Below are positions 22,290-35,477 of a stretch of 64,000 nt of DNA, in pieces. The notes below the pieces were generated by a model. That model did no database searches. It saw nothing but the letters and a program-made list of their open reading frames with translations, and had not been told where the DNA came from. The stretch is taken from NCBI GenBank assembly GCA_040357565.1, contig JBDODJ010000009.1; one strand, written 5' to 3'. The stretch comes from Cercozoa sp. M6MM. Taxonomy: Eukaryota > Endomyxa: Ascetosporea. A program made the translations under genes and the position numbers. Each line of letters starts with the position of its first letter. Within the stretch, counting starts at the first letter, position 1.

Positions 22290-23911
22290 TAACAAAACAA
22301 AAAGAAATGACCTCGCCCTTCATGACAAAAAAAACAGCATTTTTTTCGTTGGAAGATCCTTCTTTGAGGACGCACTTGTGCGATGAAACAGTAATGCTGC
22401 AAAATGAAATGATTTGACCATCTTGCAGTATCTGGTATGAAATGTATCAGCATGCTTTACATGGTCGCTTTGGAGGCGAGATCAAGCAAGTGAAAACGAG
22501 AAGCATTTTTCAATTTTTCCTGCTTAAAATTTCCACTTCGTATTTAAAATCCAAGATTGAGAACTGTTAGTTTTGTACGCATTACGTTCCGCATTAAGAA
22601 GTTCCATTTCTTGAAGAGGACGCGGTTGAGAGCTGGCTTCAGCGTTCTGCTGGGATAATTTAAAACAGCAGCTTCAAGAAACGAGGGATCCGCTTTGGGC
22701 AACATACGAATAGAACAGCTCGCTGTTTATGGTGGCTAACTTCGTCCAAAGAGACAAGAACGAGGTTTAAATTCATCTATCGACAGTTGAGCATTGCATT
22801 CAGCAAGGAAGCCTAATTTACCTGAACATTTGTGATACACTTTGCGGTCGCAGATCTGTGGTCACGACGTAGGGGGTTCAATTCACCGAGAACGTCTCCT
22901 TTTGCAAGCTTGAAGCACAAATTGATGTCAGGGAACTGAAACTGTGAAACCAACGGCCGTCCTCATGGGTCGGATACCTGATTGATTGTGCGAACACTTG
23001 GCTGGTTTGCAACTGCAAACGAATGAAATCCAAGTATTGCCAGTTTTATCTAATCTGGGTGAAGATACAAGCACGTTGGTGCCATGAGTCTGGTCGGTTG
23101 AGACGTCGACGTAGCGAGCCCCCTAGAATACACCAACGGTGTTCCCGGAGAAGACACACGGTGAACTGAACGAAGCTGAATACCCATTCTTTTTCTCGAC
23201 TCCCGTCTTGAGACGGTGGGAGTTGATACACTGAAAGGAGGAACCTCAGGCTGTATCGACAATGAAAGGCAGCTAAGACCTGCAGTAAAGAGCTAATGCA
23301 TAGCGACTTATAATTTATGTCTTATCAATACGTTGTTCTGGATGACGGACTGCGCCGTGTTCCAGTGAAACAACTGAGTCTGTTTGCTGACAGAGCAAAT
23401 CTACACGCTGTTCTTGAAGAATGTCGATCAAGCCTTTAAGCACGACGTACATGGCTCCTGGGACAAATGACATTTTTTTAAACAGACGTACTTGTTATGC
23501 ACATCACGATACACCCAGAAACTGAGTACCCTGACTCGTCGACACCTTTGCGTTTTGTTTGAAGATAACGTCACCCGCATTATGCTCCATGTATGTCATT
23601 CCCCTCGCGATCTGGCGGTGCACTTTGTGCGAAATGTTAAACTTACGCTGTAATACCTTCGTAGCAGACAGCACTACATCCACTTCGGTCTCGCTTCGCG
23701 TCGAAGCATCCTTTTTCAAGATAGTGCAAAGCCGTTCTTCCTCGGTAAACAAACGGCTATTGACGAAATTTCTGTCAGATGTAAATTATACAGTACTTGT
23801 GTGCACGAAAAACACGGTGTTTACTCAAGCGCAAAGCTTTTACTTCACGTTGAAGCTGCCGTTCGACGCTAATCCGCTTGGAGCAGGTGCCGTGCTCATA
23901 GGTTTTGACAT
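22290..23911 (-). CDS. Protein with repeated cyclic-nucleotide-binding (CNB) modules
   Basis: The start at 23909-23911 gives MSKPMSTAPAPSGLASNG, spliced in phase to RLFTEEERLCTILKKD. The first module reads ARGMTYMEHNAGDVIFKQN, which splices to GAMYVVLKGLIDILQEQ. That is the beta-strand core of a CNB domain (consensus ViF.qGd...mYvIl.G.v.i). A basic/serine-rich linker follows. Next is the phosphate-binding-cassette-like stretch AKGDVLGELNPLRRDHRSATAKC (consensus G..fGEla......RsAt.). Near 22330-22430 a further core, ISFCSI...VFFVMKGEVISF, suggests another module. CNB proteins of this kind include PKA/PKG regulatory parts, EPAC and CNBD2-type proteins. No catalytic domain is visible, but the C-terminus reaches the gap. 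Exon joins downstream of 22900 are uncertain. Confidence 0.66.
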
Positions 23912-24421
23912 ATTGCTCTTAACACCTACAAACCGTTGAAACTACAGCTAGGGCTTGAGCTCAGCACAATGAGATCAGCAGAAAACGCGCGGCTTTCCGG
24001 GTCAACAACGGGTACCGGCGACCACTGACAGACGAGTAGAGTCGATTTAGTTAGTTCGTTCATTCATTTTCGAAAACGCAAACCCCGGGAAGTTTCTAAG
24101 ACTAACTGTTACTGCACACTCACAGAGAAGCAGAAAGCTCTGCCACGACTTTAGCAGGGTCAGTTGCAGCTTTCTTTAACGCGATGTGACGGCCAAGGAC
24201 GTTTTTCGGCCAGTAGAATCAATCAGTTAGATAAGGGGTCCAACGTTGACTCAACTGAGTGGCGGCTTACTATCTGATTGATATATTGAGTCTCTCCTTT
24301 CCATTACTGATTCTGCCATTGTGCCGCAGTCGAGTAACATAGTCGAGTCGACTACCGTACGCTATTTACTGTACGTAAAGGCATCACCGCAGCGTTCCCC
24401 GCTTCGTTTATATCTATCGTA
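23912..24421. other. Intergenic
   Basis: No gene is recognised. This region lies between the start of the CNB gene and the stop of the F-box/LRR gene. It contains TGACTCA-like and AGTCGACT-like words but nothing I can support as a site. Confidence 0.4.
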
Positions 24422-26973
24422 TTACGACGCGCGGCGATGGACGCCTCGCCGCGTCGCGTCGGATAATTCGCATGCTGTTCCTTCAATGTGCTTGCGACTT
24501 GGAGAGCCGAGCAGCGCAGCCAGTTCACCGCCGATGTGAACGAATGCGACGCCGCTTACGTTGACTACTCTCGCGTCCAATCCGACCAGTAAGCACGTCG
24601 AGCTTGTACTCGGCACTTTCACTGATGCCTGTACCCAATGGCAGTGAATTTGCATTAAAAATTGAAATTTGATACAGTACAGTGATTTACCATCCTGTGC
24701 AGCACGTCGACGGAAATAGCGATGCCGTTGCACTTCTCTGAACTCAAGAGCACCAAGAAATGGAGGCTGTTGCACAAGAACAAGGCAAAAAGTATACCCG
24801 TCAGACGCATGGGTCGAATGATCGCTGCTGTCGCAGAGGTTATCGCTGTCGTTATCGCTCACTTCTTCGTTGCTGCGGTAGGCTGCGTCCTCGTCCTCAG
24901 TACCGTGCTTCTTCGACGGTCTTTGGCCAACAATGTCTGGCTTGTGCTTTAGCCACTGTCTGCCCATCAGTGTGCGCCCTGCACATTGAACAGCGTATCA
25001 GTAGACATATACTTTAGCCCGCAGATACTGCAAGTACAAGAACGAAGGACGCTTCGACAGCCGTCGGTTCGAATCGACAAGTTCGCCCGCTTCAACAACT
25101 GTTCCGAGTCGGCAGTGTCTTGCTCTTCTCGGTAGTACTGATGCAGTATGTACTGCACCAACTGCGTGTCCACTTGGCCGTTCAGAAGCGAAGAGTTCGA
25201 CAAGTCAAGCTTCAGATCGCGCACGTCACTCTGCTGACCAACCATGGACAACAGAGCCTCTGTACAACAGGTTTTTTGTGTCTCACAAAAATGAAAAACG
25301 ACAAGTCACGACTACCTTTGGACAAGGAGCACGAGTTGGTGTATTCGATCAGTCTCAATTGCGGCAGCGACACGTCGAATCGTTGTCGGGTGACTCTATC
25401 TCAAAGCAACTTTGTATCACAATCCCCCCCCCCGCCGAACAGAATACAACTAACCGAGGAACTGAAGTGTGCAGCAATGACAGTTCCTCCAAACAATGTG
25501 TGCCTACTGCTGCTGCAATGTTGTTTTCGGGGTTGGCATCATCTCGTTGATTGACCATACGCGTGGCTACAGAGGCCAGTTTTAGCACACGCAACTGCGG
25601 CAATTGCCGCACAAACCGCTGCACCACACTCGTGTCTGCTCAAAAATACATCCACACTTTTGATGTAATCAAAAGAAAGATAATCAACCGTGGCACCATC
25701 AGGGTCCTCAGACTGCAAGGAAACGTTCACTCCGCCCAGCGACAAGTGCCGAAGCTCCGTGTGAGGTTCTGTTCCCAGAAGATTCTCGATCGATGTGTTA
25801 TACTAGGCAAACATTTTCATTTTTGGGATTGTGCAAAATCCCAATTGGAGACAGAAATACAAGAGAAGCACGTGTGGGGGCATAGTGCGGATTCGTGTCC
25901 CGAAAGTCAAACACCAGACGACTCAATTTAGGGCATCTGGAAAGCAACAAACAGAAAGCGTCTTCAAAAATGTAATTTGTGCCATCCAGTCCGCGACCTA
26001 CCGATCTGAAAGCGGAGTGAAGTGTCCAAGTAGTCGTTCGACCTGAACAAGTACCGTGTTTTATAGAGTTCAATACCAATAACGCAACCGCATACCGACG
26101 ATGCATGCCGCAGTGGAGCCTAGAAACGAAGCAAGCCATTCCTTGAAACTATCAATATGACTGTTAAGTGCGGCAATACTTCGATAATGAGAGTTTCCAG
26201 TGTGTGAAAGCCAACGGATTCCCTGTACTGAGGTATTCTTGTGACCTAAGCGACTGAAAATAAAGCGAGAGCATGCAACTTGAGTAAGGCAGAATACCTC
26301 CGTAAACGCACCGCGCAAATCGAGTGTGACAAGCGGCATTGTGCGAAGACTCTTCAGCAGAACCCGCACCAACGCATCGTTTAAAGGAACGCCGACGACG
26401 CAGAGGTGACAGCAGTGGTGCGATACTTTTGTTGTCAAGATCGACTTCAACAGAGTACGCACACTCCTACACCAATTAAACCTTGGTCCAAGCATAAAAT
26501 TGCCAAACAAACTGTCTGTACTGAAGTTTGATGGGCCGCGACGCTGTGATTTCAATCTTTCTCGAACTCTTGAACAGCTTGAGGTAGTTCACAAGACTCT
26601 TGTGCTCCATAGCTGACAAAAAAAAAAACAACATGTTGCACGAGGATACAACACCCTTGCGACATTAAAAACATACAGCGGGTATAGTTGGTGAGCTTAC
26701 CCGTGCGTGCCTGTAGACAACCAATCTCGAGCTGACCTTCACGGACGAAACGACGCAAATTTCGACATGTCTGGGCTCTGTATAGTATAAATGTTAAAGA
26801 CACGCGGCATACCCAGATGTACAAGTAATTTACAGTCGAAAGATGTCATTCGAGGTGAGAGATCTGCTCATAGAACGACAGGGAAAAAGGGCAACGTGAA
26901 CGAAGGGCCCATGACAAAAACCAGAAAGATACTGTGATATTCGCTGTATAAGCGCATCTGGCAGGTGCTGCAT
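24422..26973 (-). CDS. F-box and leucine-rich-repeat protein
   Basis: The N-terminus MQHLPDALIQRISQYLS, followed after about 20 residues by LTSNDIFRLAQTCRNLRRFV, fits an F-box. F-boxes bind SKP1 in SCF ubiquitin ligases. Later exons carry LRR segments: VPLNDALVRVLLKSLRTMP with LVTLDLRGAF, CPKLSRLVFDFRD, LRHLSLGGVNVSLQ, LPQLRVLKLASVA, DVRDLKLDLSNSSLL. The C-terminal exons encode a basic-then-acidic stretch (KHKPDIVGQRPSKKHGTEDE, then Ser/Asp/Glu-rich). A hydrophobic end around LVGLDARVVNVSGVAF follows. The exon at about 25041 joins the acidic exon through a 50-nt GTATCT intron in phase. LRRs would choose the substrate; its identity cannot be inferred. The ATG used (26971-26973) is itself part of an ATGCAG acceptor-like context, so an upstream exon is possible. 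Confidence 0.74.
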
Positions 26974-27737
26974 AGTAGTAGCACGCTGTTACTGTGGCTG
27001 TTGTACTGTACTGTACAGTACAAAAAATTTGCCACCAGTCGAAATTGCCTTTATTTTCCGGGTTTTAGAGCGTGCAGAGTTGTACAAAACAACTAACATT
27101 TAAATTCATTTCATACACCATCACTAGTCGATGATAACGGTTGATTATAATCCTTGACCCATGACACGTACACTTTATTAAACTCAATGCCAAAGCACAA
27201 ATGCACTTTGACTTGTATCAAAGTAACTTACCTGGATCATTGCGGGGTTGGGTGATCACGCAGGCCCTCCCCGTAGCGCTGAGCAGGGCCTCCTGCACTT
27301 GGTCGTCTGTGACGCGTTCACCTCGCCTTCGGGTGTCGTGGTGATTCTAATCTCTACAGCGGGATCGGCGAGCTAGACTCCTGGTCCTGGACCTCACCCT
27401 CACCTCCCCTACTTTTTTTTGTTTTGTTGCCGCCCGCGCCGTGCCGTTTCAACGACGCCGGACAGCGGGACACAGTGCATCCCATCAAGATAACCTTCCT
27501 AAACTCCCCTGTTGAGAAGAAAGCTCGCTAAACAGTTCGATTTTCTTCAGCACGTCGCCAAACAGCGCGAGCCATGGCAGATGGCCTGAACTAAATAAAT
27601 CCACTGAATCGATGGAGGGATCGATCGATCGTCCATACATACGGGTATTAAAAACCCGCGCTCCGGTTTCGCGTCAAACTTACATCACTCCTATTGTTGT
27701 TCCTCTTTAGTTTCTCTCAGTGCGCTCAGTGAACAAC
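26974..27737. other. Upstream region with an isolated exon-like segment
   Basis: The stretch contains a palindromic TGTACTGTACAGTACA near 27002-27020 and otherwise no gene, apart from the segment at 27232-27350 described separately. A TATA-like tattaaaaa at about 27646 precedes the small plus-strand gene. Confidence 0.4.
27232..27350 (-). other. Isolated exon-like segment, gene unknown
   Basis: On the minus strand an open stretch reading RRRGERVTDDQVQEALLSAT and continuing GRACVITQPRNDP ends exactly at a strong GTAAGT donor (27231-27222). No partner exon in the right phase was found. It could be one exon of an unrecognised gene, or chance. Confidence 0.25.
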
Positions 27738-27944
27738 ATGAAGCTGGTGTTGACTACGTTGTTGGCTGCGTCGAATTCACCCTCCTTTTTCCTTGTTTTT
27801 GCTGCTTTGATGCTCGAATTCACTAGCGGCTACGTGCAACGAAGTGGTTGGGGTGGTCCCCAGCCTGTTGGAGTATCGTATGCTGGACCGTACGAATTTA
27901 TTTCGTGCGCCCCAGCGCAAGCACCGGAGCAGCCGGACCCGTAA
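27738..27944 (+). CDS. Small putative secreted protein
   Basis: An intronless ORF starts MKLVLTTLLAASNSPSFFLV and continues with a hydrophobic FAALMLEFTSGY segment, then YVQRSGWGGPQPVGVSYAGP and a proline-rich end APAQAPEQPDP. The first 35 residues look like a signal peptide or a single membrane helix. The rest is Gly/Pro/aromatic rich with one Cys. A tattaaaaa box lies about 90 bases upstream. A second in-frame ATG at 27720 would add six residues. No family is recognised. At 68 codons, chance cannot be excluded, although the hydrophobic N-terminus and TATA-like box support a real gene. Confidence 0.45.
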   Translation: MKLVLTTLLAASNSPSFFLVFAALMLEFTSGYVQRSGWGGPQPVGVSYAGPYEFISCAPAQAPEQPDP

Positions 27945-28192
27945 TGATCATGAGTCGAGTCCGAGCGCACATGTTTTTATCGTATTGTACACGACGCGCA
28001 CCACTGGCATCTAGAAAATTTCTTGAACTGCCAGTGTTATCGCTATGCCGTGACATAGCAGATATAAAAATGCGAACGACAAAGACGGAGCGGAGACAGC
28101 GCAGCGCGACTTGAACCAACTGTCAGATGCAGCGGGGCCGTCATGTCATCGTTCGCGCGCGGCGATAGATCAACGGAAGCCGAAGGCTGGGT
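27945..28192. other. Short intergenic stretch
   Basis: Nothing is recognised here. It separates the small secreted ORF from the uL6m stop codon. Confidence 0.35.
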
Positions 28193-28382
28193 CTACTTGC
28201 GCTTTCCGGGCTTGAGCTTGACTACCTCGCCCTCGTAGCGCACACCCTGGCAAGCGCAGACTCGTATCATACACGTCTCTGCATATCGCTACAGAAGAGC
28301 AAGCAGTACCTTGCCCTTGTAAGGTTCAGGCTTGCGCAGCTTGCGGACTCTGAATCGTAACAAGAGGGGTAAAGATAACTTC

Positions 28383-28467
<85 letters not shown>

Positions 28468-28476
28468 GAGAGAGAG

Positions 28477-28529
<53 letters not shown>

Positions 28530-28629
28530 NNNNNNNNNNNNNNNNNNNNNNNNNNNNNNNNNNNNNNNNNNNNNNNNNNNNNNNNNNNNNNNNNNNNNNN
28601 NNNNNNNNNNNNNNNNNNNNNNNNNNNNN

Positions 28630-28668
<39 letters not shown>

Positions 28669-28744
28669 CTACGTAGAGGCGAAGCTAGTGACAGCGTATC
28701 GATCGACACCCGAAATGCAGATTGTGGTCGGGTCCGGCATCTCG

Positions 28745-28812
<68 letters not shown>

Positions 28813-29534
28813 AAAAACAGGTCAGGGTACGAGAAGGCAGTTGGGAATCTCAACGACTTGCATCTCGCAGAAACCGATCTTGAGCTTCAGCTGCTCGCCG
28901 TCGCATTCGCCACGGTAACCCAGACCTTCGCACACACATACACGTAGAGGCACTCAGGTACACACAAACGCATAGGTTGCGCGTGTGCTGTACCTTCAAT
29001 CTTGAGGTTTACTGTAAAGCCGAGTTGCTGCGACACAGACACAGATAACGTCATAGCGCCTCGTTGAGAAACTAAGGAATCCGTCTACCGTGTCGCGCAC
29101 GCCGTTGGAAACGACAGTACGTGCGTAGCCCCAGAACTGCGGGTGATACAGCTCATGCTCCTCGTTCGGCACTATCCGGGCCACACCGTCCTCCTGCTCA
29201 AGCTGCATGGAGCCGTGGATCTTGGTGCGCATGCTGCCCAGCGGACCATCGACCTGCACATCGTAGATGAGCGCACATAGGACTTTTAAGACACCAAGGT
29301 ACCTGCACGATCGTCCACTCGTCGCCTTTCGGCGTGCTGGAAAGCTTCACCGTGTCTGGAACGGGAATTGGCTGCGCCCCGATCCACGAACTGTACGGAA
29401 AACCCAACATTGGATCACATTTGATTTGTTGTGCGCACATGCGATCGAGGCACACATAAAGAGGGCCATAGTGGAGCAAAATACAATTGTCTCACGCCTG
29501 CGAGCACCTGCCGGCTCCGTCTAAGTGCCTGCAT
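28193..29534 (-). CDS. Mitochondrial (bacterial-type) large-subunit ribosomal protein uL6
   Basis: The N-terminus MQALRRSRQVLAGVRQLYF is basic and lacks acidic residues, as expected of a mitochondrial targeting peptide. Downstream exons give PIPVPDTVKLSSTPKGDEWT, VDGPLGSMRTKIHGSMQLEQ, EGVGYRGECDGEQLKLKIGF, VEMPDPTTICISGVDRYAV and the diagnostic end VRKLRKPEPYKGKGVRYEGE. The last motif is the bacterial L6 signature (RKPEPYKGKGIRYEGE), not the cytosolic RPL9 form. uL6 binds 23S-type rRNA near the sarcin-ricin loop and GTPase centre. The penultimate intron is unusually long and contains an ACAG array, a GA array with a 100-N gap, and a GT array lies in the one before. Animal mitoribosomes lack uL6m, so its presence argues against a metazoan source. 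A plastid location is possible but not supported by other genes here. Confidence 0.88.
28383..28668. repeat. (ACAG)n-(AG)n microsatellite with 100-N gap (28530-28629)
   Basis: An ACAG tetranucleotide array is followed by long AG arrays on both sides of the gap, in a uL6m intron. Confidence 0.96.
28748..28812. repeat. (GT)n microsatellite in uL6m intron
   Basis: An uninterrupted GT array lies next to the exon that encodes VEMPDPTTIC. Confidence 0.95.
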
Positions 29535-30129
29535 TTTGTGTCGAGTTTTTTCTGCTACTGCAGCGAAACCAGGCACCAGGTGCAAGCTTTGCCACGTAAC
29601 ACCACTTCGGCACTGGCCTGCGCGCCTGTTTGAGTGAGAACACAACTCAACACAAAAATTAAAACGTACGGGTCCGGCCTGGCAGTCGTAGCCGGCTGGC
29701 CCAGGACGTACAGATGATATTTTCATACAGGCTTTTGTCGACATCAGTACTGTGTGCGTATTGTTGTTTTTAATGTTTGCTACGTACTAACAAGCCCAGT
29801 CACCAACGAAAACAGAAGATCCCGAGTCGATGAAACGCATGTTGATCGATCTATCGATCGATCGCAGAATGAGCACGTGCTAGACTGTTGATCCATTTGT
29901 TTATCGGCGACTTTCTGCCAGTGTAGCCAGCCAAAAATAAACCCGAGCAAAAAACGTCATCGCCGCTACCGTACTTTATTTTCTGTGCAAGTTTTCGTCG
30001 CATAAGCCCCGTACGGTGTTACACACATGCATTGCATGCCTCACCGGCATTCATTCTAGCAATAACCGGTGCTGGTTGCAAGTTGCTTTTTTTCGCTAGT
30101 AACGAGTGGTTGTTTGCTCAGAACCCAAC
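29535..30129. other. Divergent promoter region uL6m / CBS protein
   Basis: No certain gene. An alternative upstream exon for uL6m (MSTKACMKISSV, start near 29744) is possible. A GATCGATCTATCGATCGATCG-like run near 29845 is a simple GATC repeat. Confidence 0.4.
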
Positions 30130-31439
30130 ATGTCCAACCCGATCCACTCGCTTCTGCACAGCACCACTGCCGTAGCGTTTTTCCTTCCGTTGTCGCTGTG
30201 TGCCCTGTCAATTTGACCCGAAAAACCTCGTGCGCAGGCCTCGCTCGTGACCGAGCAGCAGATCGTGACTGTGCAGTACAACGCCTCGATTGAGGAGGCC
30301 GTGCAGAAGCTCAAGAAGAACTCGCTGCAGGCCGTTCCGGTCATGAAGGAGAACGAGTGCCTCGGCTTTGTTGACGTGTCTGATATCCTCGCCTACGTCG
30401 TTTCTGTTGTCCCGGCCGATCTGGAGGACTACCTCACGCTCATCGCGCAGGGCACGACCCAGCGAGCCATGGCGTGGCCGCAAGTCTCGCAGATCGTACC
30501 TTTTTCGCTTCAGCTCTCCCTATGAGAAAATAGTACTGGAGTAAATGTTTGGTGCAGGTGGACCGCTCGGGCGCGGACCCGTACGTGCCGGTTTTTGTCG
30601 AGACCCCGCTTTCGCAACTGCTGAACCTCTTCGGTGCCGGCCAGGTGCACCGCGTTCTTCTTGTCAACCGGTATGACACGCCGAAACATATCCTTGCTGT
30701 ACCCTTGAGTGGATGACTCTGTACCCATACTATGTGTCCACAGCGAGCAACAGCCGTCGGCCATTGTCTCGCAGACCGACATTGTCAAGTTTGTGGCCTC
30801 GCAGTTCGTCCGCGGTGACATTAAGAACATGGCTGCCAAGGTAGCCCTATTTTGTTGCTCTCAGTCTTCTTGTATCTTAGGTTTTGTGTTCCTACAGTCG
30901 CTCACGGAGCTCGGTTTTGCGCCCAAGTCGGTGATCTCGGTGCTCGAGACTGAGTGTATCCCCTTCCTTCTTGTGTTGCACCACGCCACGTGTGTTTCTC
31001 CGACCATTTTATCTCTTTTTCGTGCAGCCGTGGTGGAGGTGCTGAAGAAGATGGCCGCTCAGAAGGTCACGGCCGTTGCTGTCACCAACGCGGAGGGCGC
31101 TCTCGTTGCCAACTTCTCGGCCAGCGACCTGTTCAACCTGTACGACAAGGCCACGCCGCAGTTCCAAGCGCCGGTGCGCGAGTTCCTCGAGCAGTACTCC
31201 GAGCGCTCGCTCGCGCCTATCTGCGTCCGCGTCGAGCAGAGTTTTGCCGAGGTCGCTGCTGTCTTCGCCGAGCAGGGCTTGCATCACGGTACTGCCAACC
31301 CTCTCCGTTCCTGTCGCCCATTTACCCAGCCTCTCTTTCTCCAGCCTTTGTGCTTGACGCTGACATGAAGCCAGCCAACATCGCCTCGCTCAGCGACCTC
31401 TGCCAGATCGCTGCCGCCTACGAGTACCAGGAGGTTTAA
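30130..31439 (+). CDS. Four-CBS-domain protein, AMPK-gamma/SNF4-like
   Basis: Seven exons splice in phase from MSNPIHSLLHSTTA to AYEYQEV. Four CBS repeats are visible. CBS1 contains VQYNASIEEAVQKL, LQAVPVMKENECLGFVDVSD. CBS2 contains VETPLSQLLNLFG, VHRVLLVNREQQPSAIVSQT. CBS3 contains VLETAVVEVLKKMAAQKVTA, VAVTNAEGALVANFSASDL. CBS4 contains VRVEQSFAEVAAVFAEQGL, HHAFVLDADMKPANIASLSD. Two Bateman modules of this type bind AMP/ADP/ATP in the gamma subunit of SNF1/AMPK, and an energy-sensing role is the best guess. Other four-CBS proteins exist, and I see no AMPK-specific arginine pattern that I can vouch for. Codon use is strongly GC-ending compared with neighbours, as in highly expressed genes. 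Confidence 0.82.
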
Positions 31440-32320
31440 CCGTCGAAGTCTACTGAAGGACTCAACGCAAGCCGTGAGTCGACTTGGGAGCTTCCTGTCG
31501 TTTGTTAACTTGAACTGTAGCATAGCGGGGCCAAATTTCCACTTTTTGCCATAATTTGCCACTTATTCGGAATCATTACACTTTTTTGCACGTTATTACA
31601 GCCAGTCAGAAGTATGGTGAGCATAAATGCATTTAAGTAGTCAGATATGAACCTACTATGTCATTACATGCCAGCGGGCGTGCCAAGCATCAAAGAAACG
31701 CCAGCTTTGGTGCCGCGCGACCCTGACGTTTCGGTTGTTGTTGGTGTCGACCGCGTTTAGCTCAGTGCCAGGTCGTGCATTCGACTGCAGAGATTTCGCA
31801 AGAGCCACCGTTCGTGCCCTCAATAGCTTTTTTGGCATTGATTGCTTGGTTGTAGGCACACTTACGCCAGCTGTCTCGCCGTTTTGATTTTTGTTTTAAA
31901 ATAAACTTAGTCTCTTGAAAGGAGCAATCTATGCTCTTCGAAGGTCAGGGTACTAGACAAACACTATACTCCACTCTTTACAGGTCCTAAGTGAGTGACT
32001 TTCTAATATCGTTTCGTAGCAGTATGGCCGGACTCGCGTAGGCCCTATCCGGCGGAGCCCCAGCTGAGCCTTCCCTTCCAGTCGAGTGAGCCAGTGCAGT
32101 CCTCGCATGATCGGCGGCCGGGAACCGAACTTGAGCGGAGCTACGATAACTGGGGCTCGAAAACTTAAAACGACCAGATTCGCGTGACCGACAAATCTAG
32201 TTCAGTTGACTGCTCATTTTTTCAATTCGATTCGCCGTAAGTTTACAAAACGTACTCTTCCGGATTGGCTTGCTCCTACGCAGAGGCCACAGGGCTTAAC
32301 AGGGTTAGTTACAGGGTCGA
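31440..32320. other. Convergent intergenic region
   Basis: No supported gene. A minus-strand open stretch of 67 codons at 31656-31859 has Arg/Ala-rich composition and may be chance or a remnant. A C/G-rich block at 32030-32160 stands out from its AT-richer flanks but does not fold into a recognisable RNA by eye. Confidence 0.4.
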
Positions 32321-34067
<1,747 letters not shown>

Positions 34068-34319
34068 GCTCAGAGCTGCATATAGCAATCAAAGGTCGTT
34101 TTCACGCTGAACACACAACACTCTGAAACAAACGTACCTGCTTAGTAATTGGCACACCTCTGAATGCAGTTGAAGGGCTCTCCGGGTGTTGATTTTTTTA
34201 AGGCGGGGAGCATCCCGCCATGAAGAAGATTAAGTGTGCGATTACTGTCAGCAAGGCATCCGCGGCTCGGTCCTACTGCGCGGAGCTGTTGTTGGAGTGA
34301 GTGTGCAGCAACACACACC

Positions 34320-35417
34320 ATGTCGCATAACTTTATCCCCGGAACGCGCCTTGGCAACTTTCGCTTTCGCCTGCTGATGCCGTGAGTTTAGCGTTATGTG
34401 GTGTCTGCATACATGGGCTGTGCTTTTACTGGTGTTAACGCAACAATCGAATCTTGATATTGATCTGTCTGATTTCGTTTGTTTTTTCGTTTGTTTTTCC
34501 TCTTTTCGTTTGTTTTCGTCTCTGTGTCTTCACTGATATCCATGCTTTCGCAGGGGCCCGCGTCCGGTGCATAAGCGCATCCGCAAGCAGCTGTCGAGGC
34601 TCGGTCTCAGCAAGGACATGACCAAGCGTCTTTACTTGCAGGTAGCGTCAGGGAGTTTGTGTTTGAGTGTCGGAATTTGGTGTATGTAGGCCACGATGGT
34701 GCGGCCGAACGAGGCGGTGTTTGAAGTGCCGATGAACTTCTCCAAGCCGCAGATTCGTGCCTACCTGAAGAATCTGTATCTTCCACACTCTCCGCCACCT
34801 CTAGCACTGTATGCGAACACATGTAGCTACGATCTCGAGTGCGAGAACGTTGACACGGCCATTGTCCCGCGAAAGAACCAGAAGGTACGATTTTTGCTCT
34901 TTTTACTTGTTTCATTCAATCGCATTTGGCTATCAGGATGTCAAGCACGCCTACGTGACGCTGACGCGACCTTTCCAGTGGGTACCTGCATCATCTCGTG
35001 GGCCCACATGTCGCGTTGGTGTATGCCTTGTTTTGTACGTGCGAAGAGCACGGCCGAGATCGTGCGCCGCAACGGTTTTAAGCTGCGACAGAGTTATGAG
35101 TACGCGCACCAGCCGCTGAGTGATCACGCGCTCGACATGCTCAAACAAGTGAACGCTCAGATTCGCTCGACTCTGGTGCGATCTGGTCCTACTCTCTGAG
35201 CAAAAGATGACAAACTTGTTTGCTCGTTTTCGCAGCACCACGGCGACCCGTCGCAGGCCAAGCCGGAAGACGCCAAGTTCTTTGGCACCAAGCGTACCCG
35301 CCCCCTTTCCGTTAATGTGTCTTGTGTGTCGCCTTTTAAACTTACGAGAGTAGGAGGTGGCAGCAAGGCGCATATCTCGAAACAGCGCGTCGAGGCCATC
35401 GAGAACAAGAAGGTACA

Positions 35418-35477
<60 letters not shown>

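Noticed and set aside
25060..25085. tRNA T-loop-like word (ggttcgaatcg)
   Set aside because: It lies in an F-box/LRR exon, with no acceptor or anticodon stem around it.
31656..31859. Minus-strand open frame between the CBS gene and the mitochondrial gene
   Set aside because: No start context, splice signals or domain support it; it is left as intergenic.
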